The translations under genes and the position numbers were made by a program. Positions 38,127-49,600 of a DNA stretch of 64,000 nt are shown here, one piece after another. The notes beneath the pieces are model-generated. The model saw nothing but the letters and a program-made list of their open reading frames with translations. It did not search any database and was not told where the DNA came from. The DNA is from Cruorifilaria tuberocauda (Eukaryota > Nematoda > Chromadorea > Rhabditida > Onchocercidae), in the NCBI GenBank assembly GCA_013365365.1, contig JABVXU010000241.1, forward strand, positions 17,862 through 81,861, written 5' to 3'. How positions within the stretch are numbered: the first letter of the stretch is position 1; each line of letters opens with the position of its first letter.

Positions 38127-40762
38127 TCATGAATTTAATAACCATGGATTTTCTGCGACAGTACATGGTGTTCGGTCTCCATAATCATACAGTAATTCTT
38201 CACCAATATTGATGTCGCGTTTAGCGATCAATATTAAGTGTTTTGATCCATTTAATTCGATAACCTTAATGTAACAATATATAATTTCATTTTCTTATCA
38301 TAAATGGACGAATTTTATTAATTGTAACAAATAACTGTCTTGTTACTAACATACATGATATGATTCACAGACATTGACAAGAAAATAGTCAACTGAAGAT
38401 TTAAATGCAGATGGCATCTGCGATGTTACTGGAACAATGATCTAAATTACTACAAATATGGACTTCCACTCACTACCATTAATTTGACATCAAAAGTGTT
38501 CCAAAATGGGATTAGAATAGAAAAGAAAATTTTGTTTCACATACTTTTGTTTTGAGATTTGGCCTAACTACAGAATGATTTATCAAACGTCCTTTGTAGG
38601 GTGTTTCATCTGTAGCATCAACACAATATTGCTTATTCTGATATTTGAAATAATACATAAATGAGCCAATGCTATCATCTTTGGCATATTCTCGTTCACG
38701 AATCCTAGCTAGTCTCAGATCTATTATTTCACCTAAAACAGACAAAAAGATTATAAACAATGTACAGCACCTCCCGACAATCAATTCATTGCTTTGTCTT
38801 TCTAATTTTCTAAATGAATAAAACAATCTATCAAAATAATTAATAATTTGAGATCAGAACACATAGCTGAATACTATCCATAAATGCAAAATATTTTTTA
38901 TAACTGTATATTGGCAAATTCATAAATCCTGATCTACTAAGAATGGTAGAAATAAACTTCAAAAAAATCAGCGCATAGTACATTCACTTTTACTTTACCT
39001 TTGTACTCGATCACAAATTCATTTTTCTGAAAATTCCGCAAGGTGCGAATCCCACGACCTTTTTCTTCGCATTCGAAAATCTCCAGGAATTCTTCATTAC
39101 TACCCGTCAAAATAGCATTCGCCATCGCATCACGCTCTTCTTGCTATAAATATCAGAAGTAAACATGAAATCTACTGTTAAATTCACCAAAATAGGTAAT
39201 CTTTCTGAAAGAAAAATTCTAATACCAAAAACATTTAAATCTTACTTTCTGCATAAGAATTTTTTAAATACTAAGGATTTGCAGAGTTACAAAAAAAGCT
39301 CACTTCCAGCTGTTTCTCCGTTTTCCGATTGCTTCGACGAAGCGGAAAATATTCTGTGATTTTATGAGTGGAAATATCATCAATTTTCTTAGCTTGTTTC
39401 CCAGCGGATTTTTCTTTTCTGTAAGGAAAAAAGCATTAAAAAATATTGATTAATTAAAAAATTTCAGCAGAAAATTGTATCTTATTCTTTGATAGCAAAA
39501 AAACAGAACTAATAAAAAAGCAAACTAAATGTATAACAAAATTATTTATAGCCAAATCAAAAAGTTGAAGATACACAAATTTAATAAAATTTGCTGGTCC
39601 TTTACAATTATTACAATTATTAGTAATACCTTAGTCATGTGTTCTGGTATTATATCTTTAATCAATTTGCTATGTGACCTAGAAAATTGAGAGAACGAAA
39701 TAAATCTTGATTGGTGAAAGATAGCTGGAGCTATTTATTTCACAAAATACAAATAAACAATAGCTGCAAAACAACTGGAACAAACTATGCAAATCAACAT
39801 ACATACCTCGCCACCTTTTTCTTGGTACTTCGAAAACCTCCACGTTTGCGATTCACTATTTTGTCAAGCATTCGATCTGACAACGTTGACTGTGGCAAAC
39901 CTCTGAAAATTTTCACATACATTGTAAGTTATAAAGAAAATTGAAAGTAGATTTCTCAATCTCCGCTTTAATTAACTGTTTACTATTCCTACAGTGAAAT
40001 AAATGCAAGGGAAAAAACATTAGATGCACAAGACCATTCACTCTAAGGCAATAAAAAAAATCATAAATTAGTTGAGACTTTAAAGAATGAATTAAAGATA
40101 CAAGGCAAATAATTGAAGCGACTAGAGAACTCATTTCCCGACAATGGAGATTCAATTAAGTTCCTCCGTGAACTCCCATCATGTATGATATGAAATTACA
40201 AATGATCAGTGCCATTTAAATCTTAGAAATTTAAACAGTTTTTAAATCTAAACTAAAACCTTGACATTCCTGACTTGTTATAACGTAACCAGCTCACCAA
40301 AAAAATTTTATATGTACTCTTAAAACTTGATGTTAGAACTCAAAATATATACAATTCGCTTTACCTCGTATTTATTACGATTAAAATCTCCTTATACATG
40401 AGGATTGAAAAGTGTTCAACATTCTGAATATCTCTAATTTCATTCAATGCTTGGCATTATAATCACAAAATTTAGGAAATAAGTTCAAGATTTAATGTTA
40501 AATAATACTTTACCATAATAAAATAATTCAGTTATACTCCACACATCTGACATGAAATTAAAATTCACTGGATTCTTATAATTGATTTAATAACAACTCT
40601 ATTTTTCAAAATTTCATCACAATTATACACCAATAAATCGACCATTAGACTAATATAGGTTGCAAAATTTAAAAATTGGCGCTGGAAGAAAACTGACCGA
40701 TGCAGCAGTATTGTCTGACGTTTCTCATCCGTGCCATACGTGAGCCGTATAGTGATAACCAT
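38127..40762 (-). CDS. KMT5A: KMT5A/PR-Set7 histone H4K20 monomethyltransferase
   Basis: SET-domain enzyme that monomethylates H4 Lys20 in the nucleus; the C. elegans counterpart is set-1 (family knowledge). Minus-strand exons: 40762-40698, 39902-39807, 39418-39304, 39143-38999, 38732-38545, 38264-38127; in frame, 248 aa. The basic N terminus (NRKRGGFRSTKKKVARKEK) is followed by KITEYFPLRRSNRKTEKQLE, matching the region just before SET in animal PR-Set7. SET motifs: EEKGRGI, FVIEYKGEIIDL, SFMYYFKYQNKQYCVDATDE, RLINHS (N192, H193), HLILIAKRDINIGEELLYDY (Y229, Y231), and the C-terminal flank ENPWLLNS. Exon 1 (MVITIRLTYGTDEKRQTILL) is the least certain part, but it joins exon 2 in phase at a good donor. 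It is shorter than mammalian PR-Set7 because the N-terminal half is reduced. Confidence 0.95.
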
Positions 40763-43700
40763 TGTTATTGCCACGTCATTTAATGTTATTTAAGGTGGCA
40801 TCGAATTATATAGAATTGGCTGCTATGAATAATTTGAATATACTAGTAAAAATTCGTCCTCCATTTCAGCAGTATCTTTCGCTGCAAATGATTAATGTGC
40901 ATAATATATATGAAGAAAAGAAAGATGAGGAAATTCACAAAAGCATGAAGAAAGAACAAGGAAACATTAACGTAATGCATGTATGAAATTTTGTAAAAGC
41001 AAAATATTCCATGCAAATTATTGCAAGAGTGCATATTTATTTTTCATATAATCTCCAATGTAATAATCTAGCATATAGGTGAACGCAAAAAAATATTGTG
41101 CAAACTTATCACTCAGCAAAGGTGGCACATATTAATTATTAAAACATCTATCTGTTCATATGTCAGATGAAAAACGAATCGATAAATGAGCACCGAACAG
41201 TTTATTGACCACTTGTGGTGCAACGGTTTTCCTCATAGTGCTCTGCCGAGTGTACGAGTTTTTGAGCATATCTTAGATATGTTTGTTATACATGGAACTC
41301 AATGTGTCTAAGAAGCATTCTATGACATTCACTAATGAATTAGGCGCAAGTAAATTTGCTCAGTTGTCGTAAAAAGTATTGTTCATTCCTTCTGACATGT
41401 TTCGTTAAAATATGCTTAATAAAATAGTTTACACTATGCAAAAGCATATGAAAGAATATGAACCATTGCTGTTTACACATATAATTATATGCACGAGAAA
41501 AAAGTGTGATACAATTTCACGTACCACTTACGCAACCTTACGGAATTATGTCTATATGTCCCATCCCACTTCATAATGGAACACGTCCGTTATACCTAGG
41601 ACATTATGCAACACACGCAATACCAATCAATTTTTAAATAAAGAAAAAAAAAGCAATGCATGCAAAAGCATCCGAATTTCTTTTTCTTAATGTAAAGCAT
41701 ACGTAAGTCGATCATATTTTACATATGTATTATTTTATTTTGCAAAAATTGAACAGTTACTTGCAGTATCCGACCATTCATGTGTGCACGCATGCGTGTA
41801 TTGCGATATTTTATAAGCATATAACATTTCATATCGCATCTTAAAATTATGATCCAGTCGTTTCTATATGATCATAGACACATTCTGTGCACCCTAGTGC
41901 AATTTCAATTTGCAAAATGTGAAGCCTTACCTTTCAATTATAATCTAATCACTGGATGCATGCATCATCGTATCTTCCAAAAATTAGATCGTTACTAAAA
42001 AGATTTGATTGCAAGATTTCATTGAAATACGCAATCTAATATCTATATTTAATTATGAAACAAATATCTCCAAGATGGCTATAAATATTTGCTTGATCCA
42101 TTTCATCATTTCTTGATATCTTAACCTTGATCGTCCTGCATTCTCAATTTTCTATAGTCATTTTAAGAGATATTAATGGAAATGAGTTTTCCAATTTTAT
42201 ATTAATCTAGAGTAAAGAAGAGAATCGAAATAGATGCGGAAAAAAAGGATGTTATTCATTTGTATAGCTAGGTGGGATTCAATCGAGATTGGTTCATATT
42301 TTCAAATCAATTCTTTTTTTTGTAATTAAATTAAAAAAGTCTTCAGCACTTTTTCTTGATTTGTAATTCTTCAGTTGCGTTTTTTTTTCTTTTAGCATTT
42401 ATTTTAAAAAAGTTCACAAATAATTTATCGAAGAGCAATTTAAAAAGTACATTAAAATTCAGTGAAATTGGGCAAACCGTAGAAGAGAGAAAAGAAATAT
42501 CAATTTGGTTTCATTTCAGAAATGAAATGTGCACTAACGAAAGGATCACTGTGATAATCTACGATGAGTAACATTCTCGAAGCATTGAATTAATATACAA
42601 AGTAGGGATGAATACACTTTCACCTTTTTCTTTCGAACAGTTGATAAAAAAAAGATCGCATAAAAGTAAAAAAATAGGTAGAACGAGGACACATCGAATG
42701 GTTTACAAACGAATAAATGAAAAATGGTTTGAAGAAGAAAAAGGGATGCAACAAATGATGCATGCTCACATCTACACTATTTTGTAGAAAAATGAAATAA
42801 AGTTAAAATTAATTTAAATGCCAATCGCATACGATAATTTCGATTGTAACTAACTTAAAATGTATTGAGCATACTTTGTGTAATTGTACATCTTCTGAGT
42901 AAATTCGAAGTATGTGATATTTTAATTAAAATAAAAATGCTATCAATGATATCAAAACAATTTTCAGTCATTCATTGATAAGGAAAGGAGTCTGACGATG
43001 CCGAATAATTCAATAAAAGTTTTTTGTACACTTCTAAAAAATAGAGAAAAACAATCCAGAAAGAAAGATAATAATTTTTTAGAAAATTTTCATCAATTTT
43101 TAATTTAGTGAGAAAAGTGGGCAACTAGACTCGATGGTGTCATTTTTCCTTTTTGTTTACGACAAGAACAGCCTGAATGAATTTTAGAATATTAAGTATA
43201 CACAACTTCACTATTAAATTTGCGAGCTAATCTGTCTCAAGATCCTTTGTTCCACTTTTTAGCAGACATAACGCAACTGGCTAACCCCATTTCATCTCAA
43301 GTTGCTAGAAACTACATTTATGTACAAATCCGAAGGTAATCAAAAAATTTTTTGACAAGCGCTAAACCTTCCGTCACCATGTTATTTTGGCTTGATAGGA
43401 TGGTTAAGTATTGTAAAGAAAGAACAGTAATATGGAGAAGATTTTTTGATAGAAAGCTTATTGTTTAGCAATATTAGCATTTTTTTCTCCTTCTTCATCG
43501 ATATTGAAGGAAGCAATTAACGAAATTACAGATGAAAAGCCGAGGTTATCATCCATAGGATTGCTACAACAATTAATGATTCACTGCGCCAAAACGCTTA
43601 CCGCAGGAAGTGTCAAGCTGATAATTTTCGATCTCAATCTTCGAGTACTAATCAGCTGCTCGAGTGCACATCACGAAACTATTAAACACATCTATCATGC

Positions 43701-43979
43701 GTGATGCATGAGATGTTTCATGAAAACTGAATTAAAGGCATTAACATAACTGATAAATTTTCTATTTCATATAATAGTAACATTTGATTCTGCAAAAATT
43801 TTCTTCCTTCTCCCGGGATATCTCCAATCTCATCGGCGTATTTTTACGTGAACGGAAAAGAAAGGAACAATTAATCACTCTTTGGATGGTCCCTAGATCT
43901 TTCTTTCTGTATTATGCATCTCTTGAGCTTTTGTGATAGAACATCGTAACCTTTCACCTTTAGAAAACGACTATTACGG

Positions 43980-44330
43980 GAAAAGTACGAGTGAAAGTGA
44001 TGGACAATAGAAAAACAGATATACATACAAGCATGGTCCGGTCCATTAACGAAAAAAGACTAGACGAACAAAGACAAAGAGATAAACACAGTGTATTAGT
44101 AACACAGATGAGACTCATCAAATTCATAAAAAACTGAATTGTGGACAGACAGACAGACACACGCATAGAGTCCATTGAAAAAATGGAAGTGATGGACAGA
44201 CGGACGTACACGCAGACGTACACGCAGTCATTTTCAAGGTGAGATATACACGTACTTCTACGATGATGAACAGAGGCATAAACATTTACCTTGAAAATTG
44301 GGGACAGACATGCAAACAGACACACACAGA
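43980..44330. repeat. Degenerate GACA/ACACG-rich repeat stretch with 11-base inverted repeat
   Basis: Imperfect short units (GACAGACAGACAGACAC, GACGTACACGCA twice, GTGATGGACA twice, CAGACACACACAG). Inside it, ATTTTCAAGGT (44230-44240) and ACCTTGAAAAT (44288-44298) are exact reverse complements 47 bases apart. The long minus-strand open frame across it is a composition effect. Confidence 0.6.
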
Positions 44331-44339
44331 GAAACTATC

Positions 44340-44850
44340 AGTTACTGAAAGGAGCGCGAAACTGACTGTTACGCGCGGTACGTGATAATGCGTGTTTTTT
44401 TTGTAGCGTTACGTGGTACGGACAACGTCATTGCGTGGTGCAGAAAATCCACATCAGAAGCGCGAAATACGCACAAAAGTAACATTTATCGAAATTTTCA
44501 ATTCATAAGATTACTGCGCCTTGGCAAGAAGCCAGAATGCAGCCTTGCAGTGTTGATAGGGCGGTGCGTAGCATTGCAGCGGACGCGACAGTCCGATATA
44601 TAAGGACGGCCGAGCGAGTTCTTCTGCAATCTATCCCTCGCTTCGCCTCGCTCGTCCTGACGGTACATACTGGCTGGCTGTTGCAGCGCTCTTCCCTCGG
44701 CGACATCGACTCCAACGCGACACTATTTCGATCGGCAAGTCGCCAAGTTGCAGTGATAATGGTTTGCAAGGAGATGCAAATGGTGATGTAAGCGTTGCCA
44801 CTCTCACGCCTGGGGAGAAGAATGTATGGGCAGGCGTCGGATATCACGTA
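44340..44850. promoter_or_regulatory. GC-rich intergenic island with TATA-like core
   Basis: About 500 bases rich in G, C and CpG, in sharp contrast to the AT-rich flanks. TATATAAG at 44597-44604 is followed by GGACGGCCGAGCGAG and a pyrimidine-rich CTATCCCTCGCTTCGCCTCG, an arrangement like a core promoter reading on the plus strand. No protein domain, tRNA or rRNA was recognised. It could start a noncoding transcript or be a distal SBNO promoter. The SBNO ATG lies 2 kb downstream. Confidence 0.35.
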
Positions 44851-46635
44851 GATTTTAGAAGTACACCAAAACTGACACGTAAAAGCTGAGAGGTATTGAA
44901 AAGAGAATGAAAATTGGTCGAAAATTAGTAGAAAATGTCGAACTTTCCAACAGCAGTTCGAGGTAATGAAAAAGATCGAAGGAAACGAAGAATTTTAATG
45001 CAAAAACCGATGGGAAGCCAGTCGAAATGAGACTTTCAGTTATCAAAAATTCCGTACACAGAAGAGATAATGTCGGGAAGAGAAAAAGAAGAGAGGTTTC
45101 TGCAAGACAGATATGCTGATATGAAGAGAGGTATGCTGGAACGCTTATCAACAAATGACTAATACAGATTACGCTGAAAAGTGTGGCCTCAAACATCAGC
45201 TAGAGTTTCAATCGTGCAATTTACATGTAAATTGTATCTGTATATGCGATCGCACATTGCAGTGGGAAACTGATAGAAGGATTGATAAAGTTAACGATTG
45301 AGGCCGGAGTCTTGGCTAGTCATGCAGAGGGCTCTTTTTATAATTATTTGTGTAAATAGATGCATTCCATAATAGCCATTCGCTATGCCTAATATAAACA
45401 TATTTTGGCATTCTCATAAAGTGAATTGAGAGAATTCGATATCAAACTCGTTGTGCTGGAACAAAGTGTGACGATAGCATTAAAGAGTGGGAAGAAATAA
45501 TATGAAAATCGCGAAAAATGAAAATGCAAAATTTCCCGCATGAACTTTTGACATTTTGGATAGCTGAAGAATTTGCTCACTAATTTGCATATGAACTTTA
45601 AATATAGAGGAGAATGGGAAAATATGCACATGTGGACGAACGATTATCGATTGACATACCCGTATCTCTCCTCATTCTCACACTCCCAGTGATGGAAATG
45701 AGGGAACTGTCTTTCATTTCTCATGATTTTGTTAAAGCAGTATACGTGTGTATATTCTCAAACAGTTGTTTTTCAGAACTAGATGACAATTTCAACTAAT
45801 TGCTTTAATTTATGCAAATGGTATGCAAATTAGAGTTTAATTTATATTTAAATTTAATTAATTTTTTAGTTTGACGGTAGGCAGAAGAGAGCGGAACGAA
45901 TAGCTTTTAGTAATATTTAGTATATATTAGGAGTTTGGATATTTTGAAACTGATTTCTATCGCTTTTTTTGAAAAGGGGAAGGTGAAAGGTGCATTGGTC
46001 TGTTTGCTACTTTATCGCTACTTTCATCAAGTTTCATTTTAGGTTTTTAATTTCCTTTTATAATTATATCAGATGTGTTTATTTCATCTGAAAAAATTTT
46101 TCAAATTAAGTGATTTATTAAGTTTAGATATTTTAAATATATTGGTAATTTTTAAATATTTTTAATTATGAATGAATATTTCTCATATTTTCAAAATTCA
46201 TTTAACATGTAATATTGGTTAGTGAAATGTTTAACATAAATAATGTACGATTGATACATTAAGCATAGATAAACGAAGCCTGTATACACATTAAGCAAAA
46301 ATGCCTCACGTGTTATACGGATAAGCGTTCATATAATTATGCATGTTAGGCATCGACGACACATGGATGGGCAGAATAGGGAAGAGTTAGAATCGCCCGT
46401 CAGGCATTCGTTTATTGCTTTAATAATCGTTAACATTGGTGGCGTTTCACTTATTTATCAGATTTGTAATATGCATCCTAGTCTTTGATTAGCATTAATT
46501 ATGTATATGTAATTAATGTATTCTAAGAGTTGATTCCCTCTCGCTTAAATTCTGTCATCATATTTCTCTGTCATGTAACACATGGTTTCGGAAAATATTC
46601 CGAGTATTTTCAAAGGATTTTAAATCTCGGTTTTA

Positions 46636-46644
46636 TTTTATAGA
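46636..46644 (+). promoter_or_regulatory. Candidate trans-splice acceptor for SBNO
   Basis: TTTTATAG ends 13 bases before the SBNO ATG, and no upstream coding exon was found. It has the form of a nematode outron acceptor; inferred. Confidence 0.45.
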
Positions 46645-46656
46645 GTTGGCATACGA

Positions 46657-49600
46657 ATGGATGATTTGCTGTCTGCAGCAATATGCGAAGCTGGTTTAGA
46701 AGAATTTTTATTGGCACCGGAATTTGTTGGTGAAGAAGCTGAGAAGTCAGAAATTGATGTAGCAACTCAATCAGTTGATAGCATTAGTCAGGCAAATGCT
46801 TTGACGGAGTTTTCAAAAGTCGGATCAGAAAACGAGAAAAATGTAGAAATATTAAGTGATGGTTGTATAATCCTTCCTTCATGCTCACAGTTGGACACAC
46901 CACGAGTTAATGATCTCTTAAATAACATAACCGAAAATGCACCTCCAGCAACCATCCAAGAACAGTCAGTTGAAGTTGTCGAAAAAGCCGAGTTACCGAG
47001 AGATCTGAATCTTGGCAATGCTAAACGGACGATTTTATCTCAACCTGAACATACCAACAAGGTATCAGATGGAAACATGTTTCGTTTGCGACATTCTGTT
47101 GCATCAGCACAGCAACAATTACATTCAAACAACGTAATGGTAAGTTAACGAAATAATTTTCTTATTATTCGGTTTATAATTTTCCTATTATTCGATTTTT
47201 CAAGTGAACATATTAGAATTTTAGATGAATATTACAGGAGTTGGGTCTTGTTCTGATATCTAGAACAGATTTGTGTTAAAGGTAAAAGAAAGTGAATTGA
47301 GAATATGTAGTTGAATATTTTTCAGCCAAGCAAAAACGCTGCAGTACAACCTACGATGAAAGTAACACATGAAATACGGCGAGCCATCAATGAAGTTGAC
47401 GATGACAGTGATGTTGAAATTATTGGAGGAACATCATACGTGGGCAGTTCATCTTGGAATTTCCCGCGTCGTGTGGTAGTCATGCAAAAACGTCCCAAAA
47501 ATAATGGTTTGGGTTTTTTGTGTTGAAAGGAAATGTTCCATATTCAGTTGTTTGCAGCACTATACTATTTTATTTGAATCATAGTTCTTTTATGTAGGTG
47601 TGGTTTACGTACATCAGCGTAACTGGGATATTATACCGCGACGTATGCCGCCTACACGCACATTCTTGAGTCGAAACTATAACGGGACATATGCACTTCG
47701 TGGTAGTCGTATAATGCGCCCAGTTTTCCGGTCAAATCGATCAGCTCCTACATTTTTGCAACGGTAAATATTTTGATGCAAGATTATGAAAACTCATAGT
47801 TCTTCAAATTGAGAACTTTGTTTATTCCCACTCCTTTTCTTCAAGATCAACACATTAATAGAAAGTTTAAACTTTGAATTATCAAGGAGCGGAAACGATT
47901 TTCTTTTTTTGCAGCAGCAGTACACCATCGGGGTGCATTGCGAGGGATCCAGTGAATGTATTACAAGAAACAGGACATCAGTATTTGTCTTCTACAGCGT
48001 TACCGCCGAACAACTCATCTGCCTCGAGCACTCAACCAAGAATTATGCGAAATTCAATTTTACGCCGAACATCTCCAATGATTATACAGGGATCTCGTCC
48101 TAGTGCAACACCCAGTGTGATACCAAGTTTACAAAGGGCTCGAAATCATTTAGCTGGTTCCATTGCTAATGTGGAACCAGTCTCATGCGAAGTGCCGGGA
48201 AATAATTGTAGTAATGAAAAACAGCAGCCTGATATTACCGGTCAAATACGGATGCTTGGGAATTCGGTTGAACCAAGACTACCCGTAGGTGAAGTTTTGC
48301 GCCGTATTCGGACAAATGAACAAAAATCAGCGCATGTTGATGAATATCTTGGAAAACCTACAAGTGCTAGCGGGACATCGAAAGATGAGGCATTCTTTGA
48401 TAATGCACAAAATATGGAGCGCAAACTCTTGAATCATGTATCATTGGAGCAGAAAGAAAAGAAGTCGTCTGTGAGAAAAGAGATGGAAACTGCCCTTCAG
48501 TACAATATTAATCAAAATGATCAAGACATTGATGATGAGGTTTCAATTCTCAAAAATTTTTCTCGGAACTTTTATTTCATTTTTTTGGGGATTTTCAGAT
48601 CTTTAAAAACTAGGTTTCTTTTGAAAATCTGAAACTAGTGTAGGATTTCATTATAGAAATCGTAATTGTAATAAAAGCTAATTTTTATAGAAAATTACTT
48701 CGGTCTTATATTTTTAAAGAAAATGAAATCAAACATTTTTAATATTAAATTCGATTTTGTACTGTAAAATATTCTTTGGTAAAGAATAGATTTATTGATT
48801 GTTCTACAATTAAATTGAAGTTAGTTGGATGGTTTAAATAACTGTGTTCTAAATATTTCTCTAAATATAGACATTCATTAGTAAAATTAAATGGGTGACA
48901 AGATGCAGTCGTTGAGAATTAGATTTGGCTCTTATGGATAACCAATTTTGTAAAATGAAGTTTTCAAAAAGCTCTACATAATTTCAGCCAGTAATTGAAT
49001 AATATAATTTAATTGTTTATATTGTTGATTCATCGTCTTTTAGTAATTTTTAGGAAGAGAATTTGGGTTATGCAGAAACATATGCAGATTATCGTCCAGC
49101 AAAGCTTCGTTCCGGCTTATCACACCCTGATAGTGTTATTGAAACTGCTTCGTTAAGTAGTGTTGCTCCACCAGATATACGTTACAATTTGACTATTCCC
49201 GAAGAGGTATAATTCACTGTTGTTATTGATTTTCGAAAGACATAATGTTCATTGCAATTTCCGAAAAAAGTTTCATCATTTGTTCGCTACACTTCGCCTT
49301 TTCCTTCTAAACATTTAAATCATATGTAAAGTTTGTTCTGAAGAAAAAGTGAAAATTTCATGTTGAACATTTTTAATTTTTTTGTCATTTCCTTTTAATC
49401 TCCGCAATCCGATTTGTTATTTTTCAGATCATTGATACGGGCGCAATTTCAGCTGTACAGTTGGAAACAGTGGTGTATGCTTGTCAAGCACATGAAATGC
49501 GTCTTCCATCGAATGAACGTGTTGGCTATTTGATTGGTTAGACTTCGCTTTTAAGTAATACAATTGTCTAATCATCAGTTTTCAGTGCCGCTGTTATTAT

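Larger units (their letters stand above)
40763..46656. other. Divergent intergenic, KMT5A and SBNO 5' ends
   Basis: About 5.9 kb between divergent genes. Most is AT-rich and empty of coding signal. It contains a GACA/CACACG-rich degenerate repeat stretch at about 43980-44330 and a strongly GC-rich block at 44340-44850 with a TATA-like motif. The open frames in those blocks (43960-44325 minus, 44503-44847 minus, 44537-44791 plus) overlap one another and carry no recognisable domain. Confidence 0.6.

Noticed and set aside
43960..44325. 121-codon minus-strand open frame
   Set aside because: Cys/Ser/Val-rich product generated by the GACA/CACACG repeat stretch; no domain, no splice context, and overlapping frames are equally open.
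44503..44847. 114-codon minus-strand and 84-codon plus-strand frames in the GC island
   Set aside because: High GC lowers stop-codon frequency, so overlapping open frames are expected; neither resembles a known protein. A coding origin is not excluded.
47909..48103. 64-codon frame inside SBNO exon 4
   Set aside because: Shadow of the true SBNO frame, which runs in phase through the whole exon.
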